From positions 3,931,131 to 3,995,130 of the forward strand of contig NC_030381.2 in NCBI RefSeq assembly GCF_001625215.2: a stretch of DNA of 64,000 nt. The letters are read 5' to 3'. Origin of the DNA: Daucus carota subsp. sativus (taxonomy: Eukaryota; Streptophyta; Magnoliopsida; Apiales; Apiaceae). This document shows positions 1 to 12,465 of this stretch, one piece after another. The first letter of the stretch is position 1, and every line of letters begins with the position of its first letter. The translations under genes were made by a program, and so were the position numbers. The notes below the pieces were generated by a model. The model searched no databases, was not told the DNA's origin, and was given only the letters and a program-made list of their open reading frames with translations.

Positions 1-12
1 AAGTGCACTTAC

Positions 13-2041
13 CTCCTCATCGATCAGGGTTCCATTTTTTTTTCCTTGCAGCACATCTGCGGGAGTCCAATTCGTGTTATCGACTGCATCCCAGTCAGCT
101 TTCCAAATCCAGTCGTGTCTACCATCAAGCTCCGGAACATAACATTCAAATTTTGCAATTAGGTGAAGAGGGGTGTTCCCTTCTTTATCTTTTTGATTAA
201 GAAAATCAATCCTCAAACGACTAACTTCTTCACTTGAGAAGAAGAATTTAAGCACGGACTTCTGGCGTTGCTTCACGGCAATATGCAAAAAATTCTGACC
301 ATTCTCGTCTACAGTCTCCAAAATATCCGGCACTGTAAATACAAGTGCATTTATCACACTTACACTTCCTTTGTATGCTGCTATGTGAAGAGCTGTTCTC
401 TTATGTTTATCCGTTAAATACGCCACAGATTGATCTGCCTTCAATAAGTATATAACGGATACAAAATTATTGTTGTTTGCCCCGTAATGCAATGCCGTCC
501 ATCCGTTATTGTCCGCCGACTTTATAAGATCTTTGTTCTTTTCCCCTAAAAGTATCGAGCATTCTGACATAACATGATGAAGAAATATATAACTATTAAC
601 GAAAAAATGGAGAAGAAGAAGAAGTTGAGGGCATGCATGATGTTCCAGGTGAAACTGAATGTAAATATTATGAGATACCGATTGAGCACTAATAAGAAAT
701 CGGAAATTAATCGGAGTGAAAATCGGTTATATTTTAATATTAAAATATTATTTAAATTTTGTAATTATTATATTAGTTATTTAATTAATAATAAATATAT
801 TTACTGTATCATAAATTCTATAATTGTTTATATTTAAAACAATATTAGTATTTTAATTTTAATAATATATTACATATACTTCGATTAAGAAAAATGTATA
901 AAGATTTAATCTGATTTCAAAATTGAGTCGGTCGGCCATTTGTAAGGGATTAATCTGTCAATTCGGAGATTTTGAAAAAACTGGATATCGATAGAAATTT
1001 AAATAATATTAGCTATTTAATAATAAATATATTTACTATATAAATAAATGATCGAAACGGATATTTGGCATAATAATATTCAAATTGTCCGTCTTTTAAT
1101 GTAAGCATGCCTATGTTAACAAATTTAATACTGCCTCACCCCATCAATTGTATACTCCCTCTATTTTTCTTTAGAGATCACACCTATATTCATCAGGTGC
1201 TGTGACCGCATAATATAAAATAATATTTCTGAATTTTTCATTTTCTTAACTAAAATATATAACTAAAATTTTGATTCATAAAAAGTTTAAAAAATAAAAA
1301 CTTTTGTAATGCATATAAATGACTAAAAAGTTCAAAACACAATTTGTATACAAATAAACGGGACATAAGATAGCAGATTGTGCAGGACATACCATATCCC
1401 TCAGCATTCATCAAGCTAGCATGTAAAGCCGTTCTTCCATCTGGCCCTTCGTAGGTTAGCGATTCACAATTATTAAGAATTACTTTGATCACATCCGTTA
1501 AACACCTAAACGCCGCCAAGTAGAGTGGAGTTTCATTATGCTTATTCTGAGGATACGAGTAACTCGGATCTTCTTTTACCAACAGTTCAACCACATCCTT
1601 GTGATTGTATCGAACTGCCGCGTGCAAGGCCGTCTCCAGTTCCAAGTGATTAGCTGCTCTAATCAGATTTTGAAGGAGGGTAGGTGATGTGTTTTGAACC
1701 CAGGACTTGACGGTACTAATGAGTGCTGTAACCGCATCATAGTGTCCATTTCTTGCGGCTAGGTGAAGAGCAGTATCGCCTCTTGAGTTGACCTGCAAGA
1801 CTAGTGATTCATCGGCTCTGCTCAGAATCTCGTTCAGACATGCTAGGCTCCCTGTTTGGCATGCAAGGTGAAGCACCGTGTTATTTGCAGGTGTCAGTTG
1901 ATCACGGACTGTAATCCAGTCGTGCTCCTTGAAGGCAACAAGGTTATTATCGCAGACAGCTCGGTACAACTCAGGATGCATATGATTCATTGTGTAGAGA
2001 TGATTGTTTATATGATCACCTAACCTTAAACTAGTACTCAT
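13..2041 (-). CDS. ACD6-like ankyrin-repeat protein, 5' part (partial gene)
   Basis: Two exons are readable: 2041-1393 and 563-13, joined in phase 1 across an 829-bp intron (donor GTATGT, acceptor TGTCAG). Exon 2 ends at a GTAAGT donor, so the gene continues beyond the left edge. The product is a string of ankyrin repeats, with hallmarks such as NTVLHLACQTG, DTALHLAARNG, ETALHAAVRYNH, RTALHIAAYKG and NTPLHLIAKFE. In plant ACD6/ITN1-type proteins such an ankyrin array is followed by a membrane-spanning PGG domain that acts in salicylate-linked defence. That part would lie outside the window, so the subfamily is inferred from the repeats alone. I chose the ATG at 2041 (MSTSLRLGDH). An in-frame ATG lies further upstream at 2131, but the residues between look non-conserved. 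No break is visible in the part seen. Confidence 0.8.
564..1392 (-). other. Intron 1 of the ankyrin gene
   Basis: AT-rich intron of 829 bp between the two ankyrin exons. It contains a loosely repeated stretch around 740-800 and 1000-1045 (runs such as TTTAATAATAAATATATTTACT in both places, differing slightly). I see no gene in it. Confidence 0.65.
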
Positions 2042-2115
2042 ATTTATAGACACTGGGGCGCTCTTCTGGTACAAATATGTGCAAGTTGCGAATTTAATAC
2101 GTAATATATTATGGT

Positions 2116-2547
2116 GGTGTTTGTTTACCACTTAAAAGCCCGACTTCTAGAGTTATAAGTTAGAAGCGTTTATTTGTACCGTTTGTATAAAAAGTCAAGA
2201 AGTACTCATAAAAAGTTAATCACGAATGCTGACTTTGTTTCGGGGGCTTCAACTTTTTTTCCAAACACTTTAATCACTCCTTAGGGTCGGTTTGGCGTTT
2301 GGGTGAGCTAAGACCTATAAGTGATAAAAGTGTTTGGGAAATAAATAGAAACCGTGAGACAAAAGCTAGTTATCGTAGCTTTTTATAAGTACTTCTTGAC
2401 TTCTTATACAAACGGTGCAAATAAGTGTTTCTAATTTATAATTCCAGAAACCGGGATTATAAGCCCGTGACAAACACCCTACTCTATTTTTTTATTTTAA
2501 GCAGGAAACACTTATTTTATAAGCTCACGACTCACCCAAACGGCCCT
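2116..2547. mobile_element. Overlapping foldback / MITE-like inverted repeats
   Basis: Two inverted-repeat pairs overlap. The outer pair runs from GGTGTTTGT at 2116 to ACAAACACC at 2478, with long imperfect arms (CGTTTGTATAAAAAGTCAAG near 2188 is mirrored near 2400). The inner pair runs from AGGGTCGGTTTGGCGTTTGG at 2283 to its complement ending CGGCCCT at 2547. No coding capacity is present. This fits non-autonomous DNA transposons, probably one inserted in or next to a relative. I cannot assign the superfamily because no clean target-site duplication is visible. Confidence 0.5.
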
Positions 2548-2554
2548 ATATATG

Positions 2555-2760
2555 ACAATTCTCGGTGCTTTTCAGTTTTTAAAAAGTCAAACTGATTTAT
2601 TTTTAAATAATTATTAAAACAATGATATATTTATTATTTTAGAAAATAAGTAATATATTGATACTCTTGGCCGGTATCTTTCAGTTTTTAAAAGGTTATA
2701 TTGATCAATTTTTAAATAATTATTAAAAAATTATATATTTATTATTTAAGAAACAGAAGT
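2555..2760. repeat. Tandem duplication of about 105 bp
   Basis: Two adjacent diverged copies share CTTTCAGTTTTTAAAA, ATTTTTAAATAATTATTAAA and ATATTTATTATTT in the same order. The rest of 2761-3385 is AT-rich and shows no gene. Confidence 0.5.
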
Positions 2761-3390
2761 TACATTTAAAATATGTTAGATGTACTAATTGATAATTTTT
2801 TTTATTTTACTTTTACAATTATATAATGTATATAAATAATAAAGGGAATAAATAATGGGTCATGTATTTTAGAACAAAGGGAATAAATAATTTCTACCTA
2901 ACAATAATCAGTCGCCACTTTGCTCTCTAAAAAATATATATGCTCCACTGGGGTTAATTATTCTGATACTCATGTGAACATGGAGCATCTTATTCATATA
3001 CTAACGTTAATCAGCAGTGAATTGAATTGATTATCTTAAACGTCACCTAGATGTATATATCGAAGACGTAGGTAATATTAAAATTTCAACATATCAATTA
3101 TTGTCGTAAAAAAGTACGTTTGAACAGGTCTCCGGCAATAGTTAATTTTCTGGGGTACACCAAAAAATATATAATAGTTAATCTCCATCCTCTTTTACAT
3201 ATTTTTTTGGGAGAAAAAAACATGTCAAAAAATATATTTGTTTCTCTTTTCAAAGTATCTTTTATATGTATTTACACAAAATACTTTTAAAAAATTTTCA
3301 ATCGTGATCTAAAAATTTAAACTTAGATATTCACAACCCCCTCCAACTATGAACTGAAAAATGATTCAAAATTGGATAAATAATGATACC

Positions 3391-3797
3391 TGTTATAAAA
3401 TAATATATTAAGTGATTGTCAAAAGCTTAGTCAAGAAGACTCGCAAATCTTATCAAGTAAGTTTGGTGAAACTTACTAAGGAAGACTCGCAAAGCTTATC
3501 AAGGAAGTCCGACGAAACTTACTAAAGAAGACTCGCATAGCTTATCGAGGAAGACTTACGATACTTACTCGAGAAGAATCGTAATACTTAACCTAGAAGT
3601 ATTGCAAATCTTAGTTAGGAAGATTCATCAACCAACCTCTATAAATAGCTGGTTCAGTTGAAATGAATTCAATTCTGAAATATTCTGAAATACAACTACT
3701 TTCTCTCTCCATCTCCTATTCTCTTTATACTTTCTAGAATAGTTTCCTTTTCTTATTTTTGTATAGTTTAATAGTATATATTACAAGATTTACAACA
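3391..3797 (+). repeat. Left LTR of the 3391-9199 Copia element
   Basis: 407 bp, identical by eye to 8793-9199. It carries about three diverged ~60-bp subrepeats built on GAAGACTCGCAAAGCTTATC, of the kind often found in LTR enhancers, then a TATA-like CTATAAATAG at about 3640. The bases just inside (TTATCAGCACGAG) are in the primer-binding-site position. Confidence 0.93.
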
Positions 3798-6667
3798 CGT
3801 TATCAGCACGAGACTCTGCCGAACTGAGATATGCCAAAGAAGGACTCTGCCAAACTGAGATAAGTCAAACAGGTACATCATAAACAGGTACAATCTAACC
3901 AACTCTAAATACTGCGACTTTCACAGAAATAAGGTACGATCTATCTCTACTCATTTTACGATTATTACTATCGTTATAGCTTATGACTTTACTATTGCTT
4001 GATTTGTTAATGGCGACAATGCCGTTAAAACTTTTTAGTTATATCATACTGTATAGATATTAAATTGTTTTTGTATTAACTTGAAATATTGATAGGTCAT
4101 GTTTTAAATATTTATTTTACATTCAGAATGACGAACCTTGTAAAATTAGAATTTGTTTCCTTGGATGTTTCTGGGAATAATTATCTATCTTGGTTCCTTG
4201 ATGTGATATTACACCTTAGTGCTAACAGCCTAGGACACTATTGATTTAGAAAATAATCCCCATTGTTTAACAAAATGTCAAACCAATTATCTTTCTAAGA
4301 CATCACATCCATGAAGACCTAAAATCTGAATATCTCATTATCAGAAATCCCCTTACCCTTTGGAATAATCTCAAGGATAGATTTGATCACCAGAAACCTA
4401 TTCACTTACCATCTGCCCGTTTTGACTGGTTGATTTAAGGTTACAAGATTTCAAATATGTAGCTGAATATAATTCTGTTTTTTTTTTCAAGATAAGCTCA
4501 AATTAATTTTGTATGGTGAAAATATTATTGATGCTGAAATAATTGAAAAGACCCTATCAACTTTTCACCCAAATACTATGATTTTGGCACAACGATATAA
4601 AGAGCGGAGTTTCCAAAAATATGGTGCGATGGTATATCTCCTTCTTGTGGTTGAAAAGAATAATGAGTTGCTATTGAAAAACCATCAGATTCGTCCCATA
4701 GGCTCTGCCCAGGTACCTGAAGTACATAACACGTCATTCCTGAAGAATGAACGTGGGAAAGGGCATAGAGGAGGACGAGGTTATGGACGAAACTGTGGAC
4801 GTTGAAATTTCCATAGTCGGTTTCGAAATCAATATCATTCTGGCCACCTGAAGGGGCAACGTGATGGTTAAAACTCAGGCCACTAGAAATGACAACGTGA
4901 AGTGCCAAAAGAAAGGCATCCAAGAAGGAGAGAACCGAGGCATACGTCATTGGTGCGGATCTGAGGGACATTGGCAATGTACCTATCGCACACCTAAACA
5001 TCTTGTTGATCTGTATGGGTTATCCAAAAGAATAATGGAAAGAGAGTAGAAACAAACTTTTCTAATTATAATCTAGTTGATGAACCAATCAATAAGGTCT
5101 CAAATGAAATAGATATTGGTGCTAACCTTTATTATGGTTGAGAGGACTAGACTTCATACGTATTGTCTTGCTTTACTTATTACCTTTATGTTTTACTTAT
5201 TTTCTTTATCTGCTTGTTTCATGTTGTTGTTTGGTATACTCGGTGTGTTTTTAAAAGATGTTTTTCATTTATATATGTATAGAGATGGAAGATATATGCA
5301 TTATTGATTGCACAACCACACACTATGTTAAAAACTTAGAAATACTTTCACAGTTGACTAATAAAACCAACTTACATGTCTGGACGGTATTGGGTACATC
5401 ATACATAATAGAGGTTTCTGAGAAGCTAGTTTTATTCTGCCAAATAAGACGCACATAAGATGCTCTATACTCTAGAAAGGCAACTAGAAACCTACTAAGG
5501 TTTAAAGATACTCGTTTGTAATGGTTTCACGTTGAAACTACTGATGAGAATGAAAAAGAATATCTTCTCATCACCTCAAACACCGTTGACAATAAAAAGG
5601 TCTTTGAAAAATTTCACTCAATTTCTTCAGGATTATATGTTACAAGAATAAGAGCTATTGAATCTCATAGTGTCAACATTCCCAAAGTCACAAACCTAAA
5701 ACTACTTTTCCCTTGGCATGAAAGGCTTGATCATCTAGGAATATCTATGATGCGTCATATTATTAAAGAATCTAGAGGACATCCTTTTATAACTCAAAAG
5801 GTAATGCCCAAGGTGAACTTCCTTGTTCAGTATGTTCCTTAAAAAGTTTTGATTGTCTGATCATTCCTAGTTAAGCTTCAAACTGAATCCCCGAAATTCT
5901 TAGAAAGAATTCAAGGTGACATTTGTGGTCCTATTCATCCATCTTCTGGCACATTTAGGTACTTTATTGAAGCGTCAACTCGATGGTCCCTTATATGCCT
6001 TTACCAAATTACTTGCCTTAATAATCAATAGAGTAAAGAGCTATGTGAGCTACAATTATTTAGTATCTTGTCAAATAGTAGTTCACAAATAAAATCGAAT
6101 CATATGATTGTCATAGACAATCTTTTGGTTAACTGGTCATTAAAAAGATTTTAGAGATACTAGTGGGGGACTTTTGATAATTGAAGAATGTGCCCTTATT
6201 GCATTGTCACAAAGAACTACACTGAGGCACAATAGTATATATGCTGGTTTTGATTCTTCGTTTAATATAAGGTATCTAGAGCCATTAACTGGTGATATTT
6301 TTTCTGCTCAGTATGCTGATTTTCATTTTGGTGAATCTATATTCCCTATATCAGGGGGAGAAAATATTTTGCATAAATTATGTGATATCTTCGAATGCAT
6401 CAGTTTTGAATTATATTGATCTACTAATAATATGGGTCATAACTTCAAAGAGTTATTTATATGCAAAATATTGATAATCAATGCCGAATTCTTTTAGTGA
6501 TTTTTAGACATATTATCACACATACATGCTATTAATGCTTTGGTAAGGATTGAAATCATGATTTATAAAGCAATTTTTGAAGAATTGGTTAGAATATAAT
6601 AAGCACGCCGGAAGCGTGGGAAATCTATTCGTACATATGATATTGTACTGTGAAATTACAAATTGAT

Positions 6668-7050
6668 TATACTTGCCCCAGAAGTGGCAAGCTTTTTGAT
6701 ATATACCCTAAAAGCGGTATTACCCCTTGTAGAGGTTATTCTTTTATGAAACGGAAATTAATTAGACTTGCCAAGAAGTGGCAACAATTCCATAAAATAC
6801 CCCAGAAGTGGTATTACCTCCTGAAGAGGTTTGAGCCCCTGAAGTGGCTGAAACAAAATTCCTAGAAATGGGATTATCTCTGAAAGATGATATTGTCCCA
6901 GAAGTGACAAATACATACCCCAGAAGTGGTATTGCCTCCTGAAGAGGTTCAAGCCCCTGAAGTGGCTGTGACAAATCCTCCTGAAGAGGAAATTGCCCCA
7001 GAAGTGGCACATGCCCTAGAAGTGGCAAATGCCCCAGAAGTGGCAAATGC
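6668..7050 (+). repeat. Short-unit tandem repeats inside the Copia relic
   Basis: Many copies of a unit near CCAGAAGTGGCA, mixed with the variant CCTGAAGAGGTT, run between the integrase-like and reverse-transcriptase-like parts. In one frame they read as runs of PEVA and PEE. This is a repetitive linker in the pol region, not a separate gene. Confidence 0.75.
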
Positions 7051-8792
7051 TTCCATGGAAGCAAAGGTACCTGAAAGTTATGAGATCTCTATAATTTATG
7101 TACATAAAGGGAAATTATTGGATCGTGAGAGTACTAAGATTGATGATGTGTATGTTTTTCCGTGATATGTGATATTATTATAAACTCCGATCCTAAACCA
7201 CAAAGTGTGGAGAAGTGTCGACAATGAGATAATTGGATCGTGGGAGTATTGAGATTGCGATATGTATGCAATATTATTATGAACTCCGATCTTGAACCAC
7301 AAAGTGTGGAAGAGTGTCGACAATGATATGATTGGCCAAAATGAAAAATTGCAATCTAGGAAGAATTGCAATTCTTGCGCAAGGTAAATGTATATGGACC
7401 TATAGTTTAAACACCAGCTGGTGAAGCCCCTGTTGGGAATAGATGAGTATTTGTATGAAAATGAAATGAGAGATGAAATTGTGAGATATAAAGCTTGGTT
7501 GATAGCCCAAGGATTCTCTCAGAGACCTGGATTTGATTATTAGGAAACATACTCTCCTATAAGGGATAGAGTTACTTTTATTTCCAAATGGGTATAATTT
7601 TAATCACCAGGAAATATACTCTCCTGTAATGGATGGAGTTACCTCTCATTTTATAATGAGTATGGCTTTGGAAACACGTCTGATGGACGTTGTGATAGCA
7701 TACTTTTATATATCACTTAATAGTGATATTTTTATGAAAATCCCTGAAGGATTAGAGATAGAGGACACTAAGCCTTGACATTTATATTATGTTATATCCC
7801 AACGATTATTATATGGTTTGAAACAATTTGGTCGTATGTGGTACAACATGCTTGGTAAATAATTATTGAATGATGGATATGTTAATCACCAGGTATGTCT
7901 TTGCATTTTTATTCAACGTTCACCAACCGTTTTTGTTATAATTGTTGATATGTGGATGATTTGAATATTATTGGTACTTTTGAAGATATTACTAATGCTA
8001 TTAACCATTTGAAAAATGAGTTTTGAAATGAAAGATCTTCGAAAGACAAGATTTTATTTAGGTATACAGGTGGAACACTTATCTTCAGGCATATTTGTTT
8101 ATCAATCAAACTACATTGAAAAGGTCCTTGATCGGTTCTAAGTGGACAAAGTTCATCCACTAACCACGTCAATGGTTTGTCAATCACTTGAGGTTGAAAA
8201 GGATCCCTTCCGTCCTAGAGAACAGGATGAATAAGGACTCGAATCTGAAGTTTCCTACCTTCGTGCAATTGGAGCCCTTATATTGCATTTGTTGTGAACC
8301 TGTTGGCGAGATTCAATTCTGGCCCAACTAAAAGATGCTGGATACATGTCAGATCTTCACTTTGGGCGATTACAAACAAAGTTACTGGAAATTCATGAAG
8401 CAAGCAAATGATGTATTTGGTTAAGACAACTCAAGAAAAGACATATCTAAGGAGATCGAACAAAACACATATTGTCAGAATTCTTCTATACTCAGGAGTT
8501 TCAAGAAAATGGTGATATTGATGTACAACAAGTTCGTTCATCCAATAACCTGGTGGATAAACCTGCAAAGTCATTACCGACATCAACATTTGAGAAGTTA
8601 CGAAGTTATATGGGTATACGAAGATTAAAAGATCTACTAGATCAAGATGTCGAAATGTGAGTAATTTAATTCAGGGGGAGACTGTACTCTTTTTCCTTCG
8701 ACAAGGTTTTTATCCCACTGGGTTTTTCCTTGCAAGGTTTTAACGAGGCAGACAATCTCTATGATAACTCGCATTTGACAATCAAGGGGGAG

Positions 8793-9199
8793 TGTTATAA
8801 AATAATATATTAAGTGATTGTCAAAAGCTTAGTCAAGAAGACTCGCAAATCTTATCAAGTAAGTTTGGTGAAACTTACTAAGGAAGACTCGCAAAGCTTA
8901 TCAAGGAAGTCCGACGAAACTTACTAAAGAAGACTCGCATAGCTTATCGAGGAAGACTTACGATACTTACTCGAGAAGAATCGTAATACTTAACCTAGAA
9001 GTATTGCAAATCTTAGTTAGGAAGATTCATCAACCAACCTCTATAAATAGCTGGTTCAGTTGAAATGAATTCAATTCTGAAATATTCTGAAATACAACTA
9101 CTTTCTCTCTCCATCTCCTATTCTCTTTATACTTTCTAGAATAGTTTCCTTTTCTTATTTTTGTATAGTTTAATAGTATATATTACAAGATTTACAACA
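8793..9199 (+). repeat. Right LTR of the 3391-9199 Copia element
   Basis: 407 bp, matching the left LTR base for base as far as I can compare by eye. It is preceded by the tract CAAGGGGGAG and followed by the ATACC target duplication. Confidence 0.93.
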
Positions 9200-9204
9200 A
9201 TACC

Positions 9205-10272
9205 TTTCAAATTTGGATTACTACGCTTCACCGGTACAAATTTTTACGAGCTGAATTAGGAAGAAATATTGTATGCAGCATGCCCAGCCAAATTGTGCCA
9301 ACAAAAAGACTTGTTGGTAGTATATTATCCACTTGGGTTGAGTGGCACAAAGACACAAAATGACTTTTCTGCGACAAGAAAATAATATTACGTCTGATTT
9401 AATATTTATCAGAAGTATCGAGAGCAACTTCAGCATACTAGTACTATTATTTTTAAATTAAGTAACCTGACATCTTAACAGTATTTTAATCATTCTTAAA
9501 ATTAAACTATCTATTCAATTCATAGTTTTTAGAAATGAAAAGTTATTTTAATTCTTTTTCCCTCTCACTTTTTTAATAAACCGCACTAATTATTTCTCTT
9601 CATTCTTTAAATAAGCTCCACAAATTCTATTCATTTCTTTTTCCATTTTATATTACTTTTTCATCAATATATCTTATTAAAGTATGGATTAATTTCTTTT
9701 ATGTTCATAAAAATATTAAAGTACTGAACCACATGATTCTTCACCTGACAGAAAATTACAATATTACTTCTAGCTAGGGTAATTAAGTTGGCCGCAGCCT
9801 GCCTCTGATGGGTAAAGTGTGCATGTTTAGCATGAAGAACATTGCAGGTATGAACTTTGTTCATGAAAACAAACCTTGATTAAAATCATCTGCAAGTACT
9901 GGATATGTTCTTTCTTCTTCCATAACTTCGATGGTTTTCGCAGTGAAATCGAAATATTTTGCTATAACTTAATGACTTGTAATTTTTAAGGCCTGTAATT
10001 AAGTTAATTATTATCAACTTCACTGATTTTAATGTACTAGCTTTACTGTAAAAGATAACGAAAACTATGCTGAAAAATAAAATAGAGAAAAATTGTCTTA
10101 AGATTTTGAAAATATTAATTATCCTCCTAACGAATGCACTAATCCATAACAACAACAAAAAATCCAATTTAAAGCACAAGTAGCTTTTCCTCACATAATG
10201 CAAGACCAACAACTTTCAATCAAAAACTGAACTCCACCCTTGAACAAATAGGTCTGATTAATAACTCATTTT
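9205..10272. other. Intergenic stretch, nothing recognised
   Basis: AT-rich DNA between the Copia relic and the 3' end of MATH gene A. Short open frames here have no recognisable domain and no coding-like composition. Confidence 0.5.
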
Positions 10273-11029
10273 TTAAGAAAAACCTGTGATTTCGGTCTTT
10301 ATCTTAACCTTTGCTTGTATCAGTAGAGTATCATTCACTATGAAGCCACTGGCCTTACTTTTAAGATCACTCAACAACAAGAACTCTGCAGGACCCCAGG
10401 ATTTATTTACGTCACTAGTGAATTCCGTGGGACTAGTACTGTACCATCTGTCTCCCCCTGAAACGAAAAAAATTTGAAATATATCATTATACCATTGGTC
10501 TGATCCTGCTTAGCATTCTTTATTTGAAAGTAAATGTCTACACAGACCTGCATATTCACGATAATGATCAGATCCTTGATTCTTTATGAGCAGCCAGAAC
10601 TCTACCAGAACTTTTTTCCCCGATGGGGGGGCCTCGACCAACTCCAGAAACAAACCCAAACGGTCTTTAACACAATAATCCCCGTTCGGATATAGCCTTA
10701 AATGCCTTAATCATGCAATACAACGAAACAAAGTTCAAAAAAACGAAGCAATTACTGTCAGGGGGAGTTTGAATCGTATGTAGAACGAGAATCAAGCGTA
10801 TGGGAATGAGAGACATGAGAACGGATATCTCAAGTAGAGTGTAAAATATAATTTAGACTCCAAATGAGATTGGGGTTCAATCTACATACTGATACATGAA
10901 TTTAAGATTCCCGTTCTCGTTAATCGGATTGATTAACCATATACTTAATTTAAATTTTAAAATGAAAATCTTAGAGCCCCTGCAATAGCTTTAACATGTT
11001 CTTGCCAATATACAAAAACAAATTAAATA

Positions 11030-11271
11030 CTCCCTCCGTTTCAAATTAGATGTCCACTTTAAAAAAATCACACAGTTTAAGAAAAGTGATCTTTTACAAA
11101 TTAGTTGCATTAAATGACTATAATATGGTCGATCTAGGAAATATAAATAAGAGATATGTGGAGTAGAATTGGCTTTGGAAATATGATTTTGCATTGAAAG
11201 TTGAAGGTGGACAACTAATTTGAAACAAATAATTTTTCCAAAAGTGGACATGTAAATTGAAACGGAGGGAG
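11030..11271. mobile_element. Stowaway-like MITE in intron 4 of MATH gene A
   Basis: 242 bp flanked by TA (11028-11029 and 11272-11273). Terminal inverted repeats are CTCCCTCCGTTTCAAATT at the left and its complement AAATTGAAACGGAGGGAG at the right. It is closely related to the copy at 61202-61451. No coding capacity. Confidence 0.85.
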
Positions 11272-12140
11272 TAGTATATTTATCATACTTGAAAGTTTAG
11301 CAATTCCCAGAATATATCAATAAATCATCATAAAAAACTTACCACTTGCTTTTTCCAACTGTAAATTCCTCTGAAATGAGATTTTCACCGTTAAGCTTTT
11401 CTTTGCAGACTCTGGAAAACTCACATACTTTCCAGTCGAAAGTGACTTCTAGGGGATCCTCAATCATCTTTATAGTCTCACCTATTCCAGTATCTTTAAC
11501 CTCAAAAACTTCGACGCCAAATACACAAGAATCATCAATAAGATAACCATTTGCTGCAGCATTGAAAGTCTCTAATGTTATCAATCTGTCAAAACCACTT
11601 TCTTTCTTGGCGCGATGAAACCGTCGAATTTGATGCCTCGGCTCATCTTCAAAAAGAACCACACACAAGAAGACACAAATCACTTAATAGCATGCCAGCA
11701 GATCAGAACAGAAATATAAAATGACAAACAAGGCCAAGACATAAATTAATTAAATAAGAATGTCAATGTCACAATAGCAAATTTTTCGATACACACACCT
11801 TGAATGGTCAGGTATCGATCCTTATTGTGATCAAACACAAACATCTTGTAAGTTACATTTGCCTCCCAACCAAGAGGAAGCGAGTCTGTCTTCTCTATGG
11901 CTAAGTAAAGCGATATATGTCCTCCACCCCCTCTTCTTGCGTTTCCATTCGGGTACAAAATTAATCTCCTGCAACCAAATATATACAATATATAACAATA
12001 TAAATACTCAAACACTATAATCTAGCCTACTCTACATAATTATATGATTTCAATGTAAAAAAAATGAAATAGTAGTACCATGTGTAACCACTGGCCTTAA
12101 ACATTGCAGATTCATATTTTTCAGCTCCTATATCAACAAG

Positions 12141-12465
12141 TGATGATTAAATGAAAAAGATGAATGCACAGAAATAATGGTGATGAAACTAGAGACAACT
12201 TTCCAGACTCTTTTGCTCAAAGCATATTGTTTTCATTCTGAATAACTATGGTGCATACTCCTCAGCTATATGCTGATAGGATGGAATCTTTTCCTAACAA
12301 CCTTGTACTACTACTTCCATAATTGCCTTTAACAGATGGCATAATACTAGAGTCCAGACAAAATAACATAACAGCTAGAGAAAGGAAAAGACAATGACAA
12401 TAACGGTAAATAAAGTGCTGCAGATAGGTGGCTGACTAGGCATTCTGTGGACCCTTCCTTCATTA
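12141..12465 (-). repeat. LTR 1 of the Copia array (3' end of the array)
   Basis: 325 bp. Abuts the ACAAG target duplication on the left. The polypurine tract lies just right of it. The pol frame ends within the first three bases of the LTR (TAA in element orientation). Confidence 0.93.

Larger units (their letters stand above)
3391..9199 (+). mobile_element. Copia LTR retrotransposon relic with identical LTRs
   Basis: A 5.8-kb element bounded by two 407-bp LTRs (TGTTATAAAA...TACAACA) and by the 5-bp target duplication ATACC at 3386-3390 and 9200-9204. The internal region follows Copia order on the + strand: a gag stretch with a CCHC-like knuckle near 4940-4990, integrase-like sequence around 5700-6100, reverse-transcriptase-like sequence around 7450-8100 and an RNase H-like tail near 8300-8640. 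A GGGGGAG polypurine tract precedes the right LTR. The coding region is heavily broken with many interruptions and no long frame survives. The identical LTRs point to a recent insertion, so the decay probably predates this jump. Confidence 0.92.

Noticed and set aside
1-200. A + strand open frame at the left edge
   Set aside because: It is antisense to the ankyrin exon 13-563, whose repeats and splice sites explain the sequence.
6668-7050. Regular repeats that might suggest a CRISPR array
   Set aside because: The units are adjacent without unique spacers, lie in a plant retroelement and read as a coding repeat.
9886-10212. Open frame of 108 codons on the - strand
   Set aside because: The composition is AT-rich and hydrophobic by chance, with no domain and no splice context tying it to MATH gene A.
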